Part shown: positions 12,675 to 24,489 of the stretch, in pieces
How the letters are laid out: each line of letters starts with the position of its first letter
How positions within the stretch are numbered: position 1 is the stretch's first letter
Assembly (NCBI GenBank): GCA_965153355.1
Contig: OZ231128.1
Span: 27,590,001 to 27,654,000, forward strand
DNA: 64,000 nucleotides
Direction: 5' to 3'
Origin: Flaccisagitta enflata
Taxonomy: Eukaryota; Chaetognatha; Sagittoidea; Aphragmophora
The notes under the pieces: generated by a model
Databases searched by the model: none
What the model saw: only the letters and a program-made list of their open reading frames with translations
Told to the model about the DNA's origin: nothing
Program-made: the position numbers and the translations under genes

Positions 12675-13338
12675 ACAGGTCGCCCAAGGGCAATATGTGA
12701 TCAGCGATACCCGTTGCCCTGCTTTGAGTGATTGTGAATTGGAGTGAGGGGAAGCAGGGCAGCGGCCCCGAAGGGGATGAAGTCCTGTAGAACACAGGGG
12801 GACTTTCGTTCGTCCTGCCTGAAGAAGTGGATGCGATAGAGGGCTGACTGAAGGCCTTCAAGAGCCTAAACTCAGGTCTAAGAAGGCTGAAATAAGGCCT
12901 GAGAATGCCAATCGGAAGCTTGAGAGGGCTGACTTGAGGCTTAAGAGAGCTGGATTAGGGCTTGAAAGGTAAGAGGCTTAGATAGCTGATTTGAGGCCTG
13001 AGAGGCCCAGTTCGAGGCCTGAGAGGCCAGGTTTGAGGCCTGAGGATTTGGATTTGAGGCCTAAGAAGCCTAATTTTAGGCCTGAGAGGCCAGGTTTGAG
13101 CCTTGAGAGGCCGGATATGAGGCCTGAGAGGCTGGATTTGAGGCCTGAGAGGCCGGATTTGAGGCCTGAGAGGCCAGATTGGGGGTCTAAAAAGGCCAGA
13201 TTTAAGGTCTCAGAGGCCAGATTTGAGGCCTGAGGAGCCTGATGGGGGGACGAACGGACGGACGGACGGACGGACGGACGAACAAAAGTCCCCCTGTGTT
13301 CTACAGGACTTCGTCCCCTTCGGGGCCGCTGCCCAAAA
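12675..13338 (-). mobile_element. Family B element, subfamily B2
   Basis: The left end is the asymmetric extension (ACAGGTCGCCCAAGGGCAAT, then CCCGTTGCCCTGC) followed by GCAGGGCAGCGGCCCCGAAG and the stem CCTGTAGAACACAGG. The right end is the inverse partner: a GGAC run (13253-13280), CCCCCTGTGTTCTACAGG and GGGGCCGCTGCCCAAAA. The interior is a 20-bp tandem array. Frames through the array are repeat translation. Confidence 0.75.
12840..13245. repeat. 20-bp tandem array (GGCCTGAGAGGCC-type)
   Basis: About 20 units based on TTGAGGCCTGAGAGGCCAGA, with many variants. It forms the cargo of the surrounding B2 element. Confidence 0.85.
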
Positions 13339-13764
13339 GGGGGGAAGCTATTGGAGGGAGAAACGGTTATGGGTATATGAGGTATGGATAATAAAGAAGT
13401 GCGGGTATAGAGACTCTGCATCGGAGAGATAAGTCTACCGCGGTTCTAAAATCTAAAAAGTTGAAAAACAACGAATCCTTCTGAATTTTCCGTATTTTCT
13501 TTTCTTGTTTTACCAAACAGTCAGTGGACAAAACGATATATGTAGATATGTCAACACCATGAAATATTTCACAGAGTAAAGATATTTCTTTTAAAGAAAT
13601 ATTTCAGTACACTGTTTCAGTACACTGTTTCAGTGGGGTGAAATCAGAAAATTTCAGCAGGCTGAAATATTTCAACAGGATGAAATATCTTAGCAGAGTG
13701 AAATATTTCAATGAAATGAAATCATAATATCATATCACTCAAAACTTCAACTTATGACATTCTA

Positions 13765-14272
13765 CAGTAGAGGTCGTCTAGATTTGGAATTATGGGGGCC
13801 CTCATATCCGAACTACCATTTGTGCCAATGAAATGAAACTGTGTGTGTATAATGCTTATGACCTATTAAGTTGACAATGGGGTACGGCAGCTCTGTGGAC
13901 AGAAATTTTTTTTGAATCTACTATATCAAAATCCCTCCATTGAAACAACTGCCAAAATTGGTCTAGTGGTTAACTCACTTAACTTCAAATCTATCTTAGT
14001 CAGTTTATATTTTTAAAGGTTCCAGATTTGAATCCCAGGCTGGTTTTGCAATTAAAGCAAATTGATGAAGCTGAAATTCTGCCATAAAAGTGATTGATCC
14101 CAATGTTTTAAACTAAAAGTTTTTTTTGTAAGGTAAGCCGTAGGGGGATGCCATACCCCATCGTCAACCCCTTAGGGTCTATACATTACACCAGCAAAAT
14201 ATCAGTCCCCTCATTGTACTGATGCTCAGGTTATGAGCTCCCCGTATTTCCAAGTCTAGACAACATTTACTG
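13765..14272. mobile_element. TA-flanked MITE nested in the foldback
   Basis: Ends CAGTAGAGGTCGTCTAGATT and AAGTCTAGACAACATTTACTG are inverse with a few mismatches. TA flanks both ends (13763-13764 and 14273-14274). The CAGT start resembles the mariner-like MITE at 47214. A tRNA-like segment lies inside near 13960-14040. Confidence 0.65.
13960..14045 (+). other. tRNA-like (SINE-head-like) segment
   Basis: TTGGTCTAGTGGTTAA resembles a polymerase III A box, and GATTTGAATCCCAGG about 60 bases later resembles a B box. I cannot fold an intact cloverleaf, so this is at most a decayed tRNA-derived SINE head and may be chance. Confidence 0.25.
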
Positions 14273-14737
14273 TATAGATAATGAAATAAACTGCATGTTC
14301 TTAGTCTGTTTAAAATTCTATATCTGATATCATGATTTCATCTCATTGAAATATTTCACTCTGCTGAGATATTTCATCCTGTTGAAACATTTCAGCCTGC
14401 TGAAATTTTCTGATTTCACCCCACTGAAATATTTCAGTGTACTGAAATATTTCTTCAAAATGAAATATCTTTACTCTGTGAAATGTCTCATGGTGTTGAC
14501 ATATCTACATATATCGTTTTGTCCACTGACTGCAAATCCAAGATATCGAAAAAACCGAGATCTGTCGCTCATGACGAGTGAAAGATATTATTATTATCAT
14601 CGATCTTGATAAGTGGCAAAAACTCACTCCGTCCTAAGGATGGCTTCTGCCAACCGGAAATTATATTTCATCATAACTCAATCTGGTCAGTGGTTCTTTT
14701 CAGTGGTTATTTTTCTATTGTCTCCAGAAAAAAAATG

Positions 14738-14790
14738 TATTTAGATGCGTCCTCGCATCTCTATGAGAGAGTGTTTCTGTCCGTCGGACT
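14738..14790 (+). repeat. family A-like hairpin fragment
   Basis: TTTAGATGCGTCCTCGCATC followed by TCTATGAGAG and CTGTCCGTCGG. The stem AGATGCG/CGCATCT keeps full pairing although its bases differ from other copies. Confidence 0.5.
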
Positions 14791-15471
14791 ATCCAAAGGC
14801 CCAAAAATCTGTAACATGAAATTTTTTAAATGCAATTCTAGAGGGTTCTTGGTCTTGTTGTTATGTGTCATCGACAGTAAGTGCGATGTAAGAGGGAAAG
14901 GCAATTTTGAGGTGAGGGCGACGTTTGAGTGATTTGATGAAGAGCAGATCGGAAGCGAATAAAGCGATTGAAAGGAACAATTAAGGAGGAAATGGAGAGG
15001 GCAACGGCCCCTTTGCCAACGCCGAAGGTAATGACAGTGAAAACCACTCTCGTTTAGCAGGGTGAATGCGGTCGGGGAGTAATCGAGATGTGCCTGAAAG
15101 CGTGTTGTGCCAAGTGATTGTGTCAAGAAGTTGAATCGTTGACGAAAGATGCCATCAGGGCAGTTTTTGTTAACGAAGCGAAAGACATGCACACGAAGTA
15201 GAGAAAGGTGGTTACGAAGAGGATAGTGATAAGTTTTAATATGAGGCAGACAGACATGCAGGCAGTCTGAAGGGGGGGGGGCATATGGTGTTTTAGGTTG
15301 GTTGAGGGTTGGGTTGGTCTCCGGTCTAAGTCGGGGGGGGGGGGGGAACTAGTGGGAAGATTGAGGCAAAAAGACAGATGAGAAAAGAGTAACAAAGATT
15401 TTGTTTGTTTGTGATGGAGGTTTGTTAAAATACAATTTCCAGAAACATCTTCCAAAAACCAACATTAATAT
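14791..15471. other. unassigned stretch
   Basis: Moderately G-rich, with G runs near 15272 and 15334-15346. No gene recognised; the open frames lack any family signal. Confidence 0.4.
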
Positions 15472-15670
15472 TTTTAGTCACGTGCACGTGTCCGTTGGTA
15501 CGTCGGTCCGTCGGTCCGTCGGTCGGTCTGTCACACTTAGGTTTTTTTTGTCCTTTTACATCATTCAATTCATTTTAAGTTATTTCAAGACAATTTACAA
15601 TTAGTCGTGTAGTCTTTTGGTCTTATGGTCTTAACAACCGCACGCGACTGTAAGATGTTGGCCTTGTTTT
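15472..15670 (+). mobile_element. Family A element, copy 2
   Basis: Starts TTTTTAGTCACGTGCACGTG with GGTCCGTC-type repeats, then CATTTTAAGT-like units, and ends CCGCACGCGACT followed by GGCCTTGTTTT. The hairpin is partly decayed. Confidence 0.65.
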
Positions 15671-15879
15671 ATTCCGTGCCGATCCGCCCATAATTTACAA
15701 ACAAAATCATACTTCAAGGTTTATTTGCTAATTATACAGAAATTCCGTCCATACAGGGATCTCATTGCACTTTGCACTTCCACACATACACTGAAGCCTT
15801 TTCTTAAAAATCATTGGGTATAGAAAATGAGTGTATCTAAATCCGCTTCAAGCTCGATGTTTGTCGCTCACTAAGCGCC

Positions 15880-16068
15880 TCTATGGGACGGTGTGTCCCT
15901 CGGAAGGTAGGTTGGTATCTTTTAAAGGACGCGAAATCGACTGAAATAGTGATTTCTGAAACAAAAACTACCCCTGCCCAGTCACCTGACAGCCCCCTTC
16001 CTACCATATACTGCCCCTGCCCATCCGCAAGCGACTTATTATGGGCCGTGTATCCGGTCTTGCTTTCT
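15880..16068 (+). mobile_element. Family A element, degenerate copy
   Basis: The distal end CCCATCCGCAAGCGACTTAT followed by GGGCCGTGTATCCGGTCTTG is recognisable. The hairpin end is poorly kept and the start is uncertain. Confidence 0.4.
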
Positions 16069-16224
16069 AAATCCCCTCCTTACTCGGAGATTTCTCATCA
16101 TAAACGTATTCACGAATGACTAATCACAATTTCCTGTTTGCTCAGAGAAGCCGTTCTTATGATCCGGCGATAAATCCTGTAAACAAATGTGTCCCCACTC
16201 ATCCGTTTAATGAGCTATCTTACG

Positions 16225-16440
16225 TTGAGTTTTCTTCTATCTTTTCACTGTCTCACAAATAGAAAATCACCCAGTCGGTTTTCTTCTTTCTTTTTACTGT
16301 CTCACAAACAGGAAATCACACAGTTTGTTTCCCTCTATCTTTTTACGGTTTCAAAGGTAGAAAATCACTCTGTTTTCTTCAATCTTTTCACTGTCTCACA
16401 AAAAGAAAATCACTCAGCTGGTTTTTCTGTTTATCATCTT
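16225..16440. repeat. 52-bp tandem repeat
   Basis: About four units containing CTTTTCACTGTCTCACAAAT followed by AGAAAATCAC and GTTTTCTTC. Units differ by several bases. Confidence 0.75.
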
Positions 16441-16839
16441 TTTCTCCTCGTCTCTTAGTAAAGCTTTCGCTGGTGTTACAATTTCCTAGACTCTTTTCCA
16501 TATCTATCTAAAGCGACTCATTTGAGTTCCTTTGCTACTTCTCTTACCGGGTTCGCCTCCGATGAACTTGATTTAAACGATTATTAAACGAGTTGAATCA
16601 TCAACAAAAAATAACTCATTTTCCGACTCCACACTTTGAATATTCAAAAGTGGAAAAGTTCAATGTCAAAAGAGATAAAAAGTATCAGAAATAAACCCAT
16701 TAGAACGACTTGCTGTGTTATCCGCGTGATATTCGACGATGCGGGACGGACCAAAGAACGAACTCACTCACTTTTACTCTCGCACTAAACCACTCTCGCA
16801 CTCGTTACAGTGACACGATGCAATGAATAAAACGAAAAG

Positions 16840-17155
16840 GACTGGGATTTGAGCTTCGAGGCTGGGATTTGAGCCCGGAAAGAGGAGAACGTACGGAGGA
16901 GAAGGGATAGCTGGAATCTACGCCTTTGCAACAGCAAGGCCGAGATATGCACCCTCTTTAGATAAAAGAAAATGAAAAAATATATATAAAGATCAGATAA
17001 AAATCATAAAATAAGATAAGATATTACGATAACGAAACAAGAGTACGTTCCGTACCCTCCTTCTCCTCAACAACCCAATATGTGAGGAGATTTGAGCCCA
17101 GAGACTGGGATTTGAGCCTGGGAAGGCAAGGACGTACGGAGGAGTAGGGTCGAAT
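16840..17155. repeat. GGGATTTGAGCC repeats with inverted GTACGGAGGAG
   Basis: CTGGGATTTGAGCC occurs several times. ACGTACGGAGGAG occurs near 16890 and 17130, and a related inverse copy (GTACGTTCCGTACCCTCCTT) near 17043. It appears to be a small inverted-repeat element, but I cannot set exact ends. Confidence 0.45.
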
Positions 17156-17458
17156 GTACATCCAAAACTCCGATTAGATTGCAGAACACTGAATCGTTTA
17201 TTCCCACGTTTCAAGTCTCATTTCTTTTTATGTCACTTTAAACTGGTCCATCCCATTGTGAAATGATGCACTGAGAGCGCAAATGAGCTTCTTCACAAAT
17301 TTCGCGACAGAATGATGATTCTGCAGCCAAAGCAGTTTGCGTGAAATTCATGCGCCGAGAATTTCAGTCTAAATGTTGGGATGAAAAACCGTCTTCTCTC
17401 TTCATAAATCATGGCCGTAAGAGAGATACTTCATTTAGAAATCAAAATGAAAGGCTAA

Positions 17459-17853
<395 letters not shown>

Positions 17854-18055
17854 TTGCGGAGCGAAGACGCGCGAGGAGGAGAAAAAGAAATCTTTCTCCT
17901 TGAAAGAAAATTGAAAGAATTAAAAAGAAGCCATAAAAAAGTGGAAAAATGTTAACGAGAGTCACACCGAGATTGATGCCAACCTAATTGCCATCAGAAT
18001 CTTCCTATGGGGCTCGTCAAAAGATATGCTCCAACACTTTTTTTGCTCATTCAGT

Positions 18056-18218
18056 TTTTAGTCGCGGACACGCGACTCTACACCTTGGTCCGTCGGTCGG
18101 TCCGTCGGTCGGTCGGTCCGTCGGTCGGTCGGTCACATTTTTGAATTACGAGTGGTTTTCGCACTACTGCTCCTGCCCAACCGTCCGCGACTGGATTGCC
18201 GTGTATCCGGCCTTGTTT
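18056..18218 (+). mobile_element. Family A element, copy 4 (GGAC subtype)
   Basis: Hairpin AGTCGCGGACACGCGACT, CTACACC, a GGTCCGTC run, then CTGCTCCTGCCCAACCGTCC, GCGACTGGATTGCCGTGTAT and CCGGCCTTGTTT. The distal arm GTCCGCGACT matches this copy's own hairpin subtype. Confidence 0.75.
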
Positions 18219-19080
18219 CTGCTTCTGATGCCTTTTTCAGGGAATTGAGTGAAATCATTTATGCGTGCATGGACATTCTATCATTATTTTTTTGTTGCAT
18301 TTCACATTTTGTCATTGTATTTCATTGCATTCTACATTCTGTCATCATTTTTCATAACAGCATCGACAACTTCCATCGACTCCCTGGAATTTCATCTTCT
18401 GCAGATTCCTGCCAGACATTTTTCTCCCCCTCCCGGTTTTGGTTATACGTCCCAATGACGGAGTAAAAGAAAGAGGGAATAGGAAGGGATAGAAAGGATG
18501 GTACAGGGAAAAGAAGAAAGAAACAGATACAAGAAAAGAACAGGAAAACATAGTTCAGGTTCAGGAAAAAAAAAAAAGAAACAAAAAGAATCAGAACAAC
18601 GATGTTTTGAATGAAAAGAAAAGAAGTGAAAAAAAGTCTTAAAGAAGAAAGCAATTTCTTTTTTATTTGACAAACAAACGAGTTTCCACCCGCTTTGAGT
18701 TTTCTTTTTTTTCCTTTTTTGCTCTGATCGTCTTTCTTTTGATTTCACATTGCCTCAGCTCAGTCAGCTTTGTTTCGCTGTTTTAGTCAACGTGAAAAGA
18801 GAAAGAAGAAAATAAAGACGACGCATTAAAAAGAGGAACAAAAGGAAGCAAAAGGGAAACGTCAGAAGCATTCTAAAAGGACACGAAAACAGTCGTTAAA
18901 GGCGGAGATAGCTGAGGAGGGGGAGGAGGAGGAGGAGGAAGAGGAGGAAGAGGAGGTTGGAGGATGAGGACATGAACGTTGAGGATGAGATGGAGAAAGA
19001 TGGAAAGGTTGAAGGTGGGACGGAGTGAAATAGCAAAGCCTAATTATTCTTTCTTATCCATATAAGTGAGGAGTATATTA
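18219..19080. other. unassigned stretch with GGA-rich tract
   Basis: Contains a GAGGAGG-rich purine tract (18910-18965). No gene recognised. Confidence 0.4.
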
Positions 19081-19698
19081 CAGCGGAACTCCGGTGTAAT
19101 AATGTCTTTTATTCGTCATGAAGTCGACAGAGCATACACATACCAACATTGGCTATAAACTATTGAGTTAATCTACTATGGCGTGATCGTAAGAAAACAA
19201 TCAAAACAAAACAAAAAAAAAAAAAAAAAAAAAAAACAAGAATCACGTATCTTTGATTGCTGCGTTTAAGTCACACAGAGTTCTGTTTCCAGTGCGTAAT
19301 AGGCGTGTTTGAAAAATTCGATTGCGACTATGAAAGATTTCAGTGATGGAAGGATAGCCAAATGAATTTCGTAAATATGTGACGCTCTCCCAGCGGTTAT
19401 ATGAAAAAATGCGTCGAATGCTATCATTCAAAGCAACCGTCATTGCATTAATTTGTCGGACATTGTAAGAAATAGCATCACATGCATAGGTTAAGTTAGG
19501 AACACAAACAGTGAACAATAACTTCATCAATATCTGCTCTGAAGGTAATGGACCCCCCAGCAACGAAATTCCGCATATTTCAGATGAAAATTCATGGTCC
19601 CTTCAGTTATTCTTTTGAAACTTCCTAAGTTGGAGGATTCAGTCTTTAGCAGAAAAAATTGATTAGTCACTTGAAATCAGTTAGAACGGGATTCACTG
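19081..19698. mobile_element. possible TA-flanked mariner-like element
   Basis: CAGCGGAACTCCGG at the left and ATTCACTG at the right are imperfectly inverse, with TA on each side (19079-19080 and 19699-19700). It encloses a poly-A tract (about 19206-19236) and a LINE ORF2 fragment. The pairing is weak. Confidence 0.35.
19243..19563 (-). pseudogene. non-LTR retrotransposon ORF2, C-terminal fragment
   Basis: A 106-residue - strand frame with the pattern of the region after the RT domain in many LINE ORF2 proteins: KLLFTVCVPNLTYACDA, then LNDSIRRIF, RWESVTYLR, GYPSITEI and an Arg-rich FHSRNRIFQTRLL. The catalytic RT motifs are absent, so this is a 5'-truncated copy ending in a stop at 19243. 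A run of about 30 A on the + strand follows at 19206-19236. For a - strand LINE this reads as T, so it is not an ordinary poly-A tail. Confidence 0.55.
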
Positions 19699-20403
19699 TA
19701 TGCCTGTAGTTATCTAAGATCATCACGGTACTTTTTAGACAATGAATTTACGCTGCCGTCACCTTGCTTCTCTTTTCCATTTTCTGAAGCCCTGAGCTAA
19801 TAGGAGCAGTTGCCCCAAAAAGTATGAGGTCATTTTGGAGGTAACCAAGTATTTTCTCGGCTTGTACTGGCCCCTCACCTTAAAACCAGTGACCATGTGC
19901 TTTGCAAAAATATTTTTCCCCAAGAGAATAGCAACATTTTTCATGCACCAATGTCTGCAAGAGGTTATGTACATCCGTTCTTCCACCCGTCGGTTGATCA
20001 CGGATTTGTTTAATGGTAAACTCAGTTCACATATCGGCATCTGTGTTACCACGGGTGACGAAACTGACTTTGACCATTATATCTGCACTAAGTGAATTTG
20101 AGAATGATCTCTACAGGAAGTAAATCGAATCAATATCTTGAGTGGAATCACCTTTACATAATCAGCCGAGACAAGATGGTGATTGCTTTTATAAGTCATT
20201 GGATTTGAAAAATGGACAATTAGTGTAATATCAAAACGTTAAAGCAAACTTCACTTCATGCCACTTTTTGGCGTGGCTGGTAGGTGATCTCTCACTCACA
20301 TCCGCCAAGGCTGAGAGAGTGGATGAGTGATATTCTTTTTTCTTTTTTTCTTTTTTTTTTTGGGCCATCACAAAACAAAAACATCTTCGATGGGGACAGA
20401 CAA
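19699..20403. other. unassigned stretch
   Basis: No gene recognised. The open frames of about 90 aa near 19759-20095 on both strands have no family signal. Confidence 0.4.

Positions 20404-20488
<85 letters not shown>
20404..20488. repeat. (GA)n microsatellite
   Basis: About 40 GA units, followed by GACAGACAGA-type sequence. Confidence 0.95.
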
Positions 20489-20491
<3 letters not shown>

Positions 20492-20766
20492 AAGACAGAC
20501 AGATAAACAGAGACAGAGAGACAGATAGACTTACGTTAATCAGTGAGAAACCGAGAAAGACCAACCAATAACGTCAGGAACCAGGAAAAGAAATGGAGAA
20601 CTAAGAGTTATCTGGGTTTTCTGGGCTTTCTGGGTAAATATGAGGAGCAAGACCCAAACCCTGCCGGTTCGGTTCATTGAGTTTGGAATGATTCAAAACT
20701 AAGAGAAAAGAAATGATGGGAGAGAATAAATTGGAAGAAGAGACAGTGAAACGAGGGCCATGAATC

Positions 20767-20973
20767 AAACAAGGCCGGATACACAGCTACCCCAGTCGCG
20801 TGCTGGTGGGCCGGGGCAGGGTCAATCGGGGATTTGAGCCGGGGCACCGGGATAAAAAAAATCATTTACCCATAAAAAACTAAAAAGTGAAGAAGGATGC
20901 AGCCAACTGATCAACCAACCAACGGATCAATGGACAAACAAAGCGGTGTGTATAGTTGCGTGGCACGTGACAA
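20767..20973 (-). mobile_element. Family A element, copy 5
   Basis: Reverse orientation: AAACAAGGCCGGATACACAG, AGTCGCGTGCTGGTGGGCC, a middle with CAACCAACGGAT-type units, and a decayed hairpin TAGTTGCGTGGCACGTGACA. Confidence 0.6.
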
Positions 20974-21479
20974 GAAAAGGGAGAGTTAGCTTCCTCATTG
21001 ACGTTTGGATTTCCATTACTTTTACACGCGGGCATTTTATCATTTATTTATTGCAGATATCAGGTACAAATACAATTCTCGCACGGCTAATGAAAAGAAA
21101 ATTGAATTTTCGGGATGTCTTACTTTAATGTGCATCAGAAATAGGCTAAATTTGGGCTTTTGCTTGATTGTCTTTCCCCAACAAATGTTGATGACATCTG
21201 AGTTCTTAGCTCCTACAACAAAGCCGTCAGGTGCAACCAATGAGGGAGAAAGAAAGATAACCATTACCAGACTCAGAGACAGAAAAATACAGAGCCAGAG
21301 ACAGACAACAGGGAAAGAGGATGAGACAAATAGACAGTCAGGATTGTGTGAAAGCAAAGAAGAAGAGGCTCAAAATCCTTCATTTCCGAAGTGAGATTTT
21401 CTTTCCCAGAATCAGCCTGTAAAAGCTTAAAAGTCGTCGTCATCTTTTTTCCTTCGTTTTGTTTTCTTCTTCTTCTTCC
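20974..21479. other. unassigned stretch
   Basis: No gene recognised. GAGACAGA-rich near 21270-21310. Confidence 0.4.
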
Positions 21480-22653
21480 GTTTTGGGCAGGAGCCCCAAA
21501 GAGCCGATGTCTTGTAGGACACAGGGTGAATTTCTAGACGTCTGTCTGTCAATACGTCTGTCTGTCCATATTTTTCCATCTATCCCCCCATCATGGTGAT
21601 TTTGGGGGTTGGGTCGTTGTAGGGGTGCCCGAGGTGGTGATAAAGGGGGTATTTGGGGTGATTATGTATTTTTTAGGTTAAACTTTCCTCTGGTATATCC
21701 AAATCTCGCTGTGATGGTGATTTTGGGGGTTGGGTCGTTGTAGGGGTGCCCGAGGTGGTGATAAAGGGGGTATTTGGGGTGATTTTGTATTTTTTAGGTT
21801 AAACTTTCCTCTGGTATATCCAAATCTTGCTATGTGATGGTGATTTTGGGGGTTGGGTCGTTGTAGGGGTGCCCGAGGTGGTGACAAAGGGGGTATCTGG
21901 GGTGATTTTGTATTTTTTAGGTTAAACTTTCCTCTGGTATATCCAAATCTCGCTATGTGATGGTGATTTTGGGGGTTGGGTCGTTGTAGGGGTGCCCGAG
22001 GTGGTGATAAAGGGGGTATTTGGGGTGATTTTGTATTTTTTAGGTTAAACTTTCCTCTGGTATATCCAAATCTCGCTATGTGATGGTGATTTTGGGGGTC
22101 GGGTCGTTGTAGGGGTGCCCGAGGTGGTGATAAAGGGGGTATTTGGGGTGATTTTGTATTTTTTAGGTTAAACTTTCCTCTGGTATATCCAAATCTCGCT
22201 ATGTGATGGTGATTTTGGGGGTTGGGTCGTTGTAGGGGTGCCCGAGGTGGTGATAAAGGGGGTATTTGGGGTGATTTTGTATTTTTTAGGTCAAACTTTC
22301 CTCTGGTATATTCATATCTCGCTATGTGCACCAGCTTCTGAGCCATAAATGCTCATAACATGGGCCGGTAACATGGGAAATTGAAGAAATGCAAAATCTT
22401 ATTGAATAATATGGAAAATTGACAAATTCAAAAAAGGCAAAACTGTCATTGAATGAAATGGAAAATTTACCATAAGTTGAAAATATTTGAAAATCCCATT
22501 GATAAACATGAAAAATTGACAGAGTTTTGAAATCAATTGAAATTTCAGATTGGATAAGATGGAAAATTGAATATTAAAAAAACAATGTTCTCATCGAGTA
22601 ACATGGAAAATAGCCCCAAAGGGGCTAGCGAGGGATCTTTGGATGACTAGTTC
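21480..22653 (+). mobile_element. Family B element with 123-bp tandem cargo
   Basis: Starts TTTTGGGCAGGAGCCCCAAA with the stem CTTGTAGGACACAGG and a GTCTGTCTG run. It ends TAGCCCCAAAGGGGCTAGCG followed by ATCTTTGGATGACTAGTT. The cargo is a six-unit 123-bp array (21593-22328) and then CATTGAATAACATGGAAAAT-like units (22370-22620), the same type as in the copy at 7707-8642. Confidence 0.65.
21593..22328. repeat. 123-bp tandem repeat, six units
   Basis: Units begin at about 21593, 21714, 21837, 21960, 22083 and 22206, so the spacing is 121 and then exactly 123 bp. Identity is very high. Because 123 is a multiple of three, the - strand stays open for 222 codons with a 41-residue period rich in Pro, Arg and His. 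There is no start context or family match, so I treat it as satellite-like cargo. Confidence 0.9.
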
Positions 22654-22704
22654 TTGTTTTTTTTGTTCTTGTTCCTAATCCTCATGCACTCCTACATTGG
22701 CATT

Positions 22705-22795
22705 AATATATTTTCTTGTTTACTTCTTGTTTCTTTCTTGTTTACTTCTTGCTTACTTCTTGTTTACTTCTTGTTTACTTCTTGACAACTTTAAC
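22705..22795. repeat. ACTTCTTGTTT tandem repeat
   Basis: About seven units of roughly 11-12 bp resembling TTACTTCTTGTT. Confidence 0.75.
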
Positions 22796-22901
22796 TGTTA
22801 ACTGTTTCTTTTTCGTTTTCGTTTTCTTTTTCTTTTTCTTTACATTCTATTTCCTTGTTGCAAACCCTGATCTTTACTCCCTGCTTCTTCTCAGTTTCCT
22901 C

Positions 22902-22965
22902 TTTCAGTCGCGTGCACGCGAGTTTACACCTTGGTATGTCGATCGGTCAGTCGGACCAACAGCGG
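22902..22965 (+). repeat. family A hairpin-end fragment
   Basis: TTCAGTCGCGTGCACGCGAG, TTTACACC and a short GGTCAGTCGGACC run. No distal end follows. Confidence 0.5.
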
Positions 22966-23217
22966 AAATACAGCTTTATGACGCACTGAAATTAAAGTAA
23001 GAGGAATTTACCCAGAGGACAGAGTTACCGTTTGCTTTAATATTTTTGCTATGGTTGATGCTTGTTTTTTTTGTTTTTTTATTTAAATGTGTAAACTTAC
23101 ATGAGGAAACCGATCTGTCAAATGTCAAATGACAAAGATGCTATAAGATTGAAGGAAATTCGATTGTGATGAGACTAAAAAGTTAAAGAAATAGCGACAA
23201 TCTTTTCCGTAACTGCT

Positions 23218-23362
23218 CACTGAAAATTTTAAATTTGCATAAAAAATCCAAATATCATTAAAATAAGAACATAGCGCCCCCAGTTTATGTCTTAGGAATC
23301 GCGCTATGTTCTTGTTTTGTTGACATTTTGATTTTCTATGCAAATTTAAAATTTTCAATGAG
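23218..23362. repeat. long imperfect hairpin
   Basis: ACTGAAAATTTTAAATTTGC with AAGAACATAGCGC on the left is inverse to GCGCTATGTTCTTG with GCAAATTTAAAATTTTCAAT on the right, around a loop of about 25 bp. It could be a small MITE. No target duplication recognised. Confidence 0.65.
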
Positions 23363-23639
23363 CCATAGTACATTGACAAAATAAGTTTTTTATTGTATTT
23401 CACATATTTTTTCAGCTGTAAAATAAAGGATTTGAATTCAAAACTGGCATTTGCAAGTCAATTCATGCAAAATATGGCTGTTGACAGTTTAATAGAAAAC
23501 ATAAAAACAAAAATTGTCATTAAATTTCATTTTATGAATTTCATAACTTATCTATCTCGGGTAGCAAATTCTATGGTAATTTTCAGTGCGTCTTATACTG
23601 TTTATGAGAAAGAAGGGATGAAGATAAGGAAGGAACAAA

Positions 23640-23860
23640 CGAAGGGAGGAAAGAAGGAAGAAGGGAAGGAAGGCAGGAACGAAGGAAGGAGGAAAGGAAG
23701 GAAGAAAGGAAGAAGGGAAGGAAGGAAGGAAGGAAGGAAGGATGGAATGGAAGGAGGGAATGAAAGGAAGGAAGGAATTGAAGGAATTAAGGATGTATGT
23801 ATGAACTTTGTATGTACATATGTATGAATACATGTATGCATGTATGCATGTATGTTGTCG
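23640..23860. repeat. (GGAA)n-rich then (ATGT)n tracts
   Basis: Imperfect GGAA/GAAG repeats at 23640-23785, followed by TGTATGTATGCATG repeats at 23795-23860. Confidence 0.85.
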
Positions 23861-24489
23861 TGTGTGTAACTGTAAAACGGAGCACGGGACATTTGGCCAG
23901 TTGGGCTTGTTTTCCACATAACATTTTTTCCTTTGCTCTTTTTTACTGTTCCTTTTTTTTCTTTCCCACCAGAAATCTTTCCGACAACTGGTCGTGTTCA
24001 TTTTTTGAATTGACTTAAGTGAATTGGGAGCCTCCCTCTTATTATTTCTCTTTACAACTCTCCAACACTATCTCCGAATCGGAACTTGCCATTCCTGCTG
24101 CTTTAAAGAACTGACACTGCCAGTCAACCCATTTACATAGCCTAAAATTTGGTGAGTCTGTCATTCTGTTTTTAAACGATTCGTCGGCTGATTATGACGC
24201 TAGAATTAACTGGGATATTTCTCACATTCTCTCAGAAACTGATCTCTCCCGAGTCCCGACCAATTAGTACTTTATCTACTGTCAGTACTGAGGAGTAAAT
24301 ACTGTCCCCTTAAAGTTTAACACACAAAAATTCTAACTTTGACATAAGAGCACCATGACGTTCCATTCATCTTCCTGATTCCCTTTTCCTCCTTCTTCTC
24401 CTCTTTCTCCTTCTTTTTTTTTTCATGAACTTTTATCTCTCTCTTCCTCAGTTCCTTCCTCTCTCTCGCTCTCGCTCTCTCTCTCTTCC
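23861..24489. other. unassigned stretch
   Basis: No gene recognised. Pyrimidine-rich from about 24380 onward. Confidence 0.4.

Larger units (their letters stand above)
13518..14532. mobile_element. foldback element with long inverted arms
   Basis: Inverted arms of about 210 bp begin CAGTCAGTGGACAAAACGAT (left) and end ATCGTTTTGTCCACTGACTG (right). CAAA flanks both sides (13514-13517 and 14533-14536), a 4-bp target duplication. The arms hold repeated copies of the palindrome TGAAATATTTCA spaced about 20 bp apart. A TA-flanked MITE (13765-14272) splits the loop. Without it the element would be about 505 bp and almost entirely palindromic. No protein is encoded and the superfamily is unknown. 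Confidence 0.8.

Noticed and set aside
13960-14045. a functional tRNA gene
   Set aside because: A- and B-box-like motifs are present, but the spacing and lack of a foldable cloverleaf argue against a working tRNA; kept only as a weak SINE-head possibility.
14606-15192. possible host exons on both strands
   Set aside because: Open frames of 108-143 codons overlap each other in opposite directions, with no family motif, splice pattern or codon bias that I can support.
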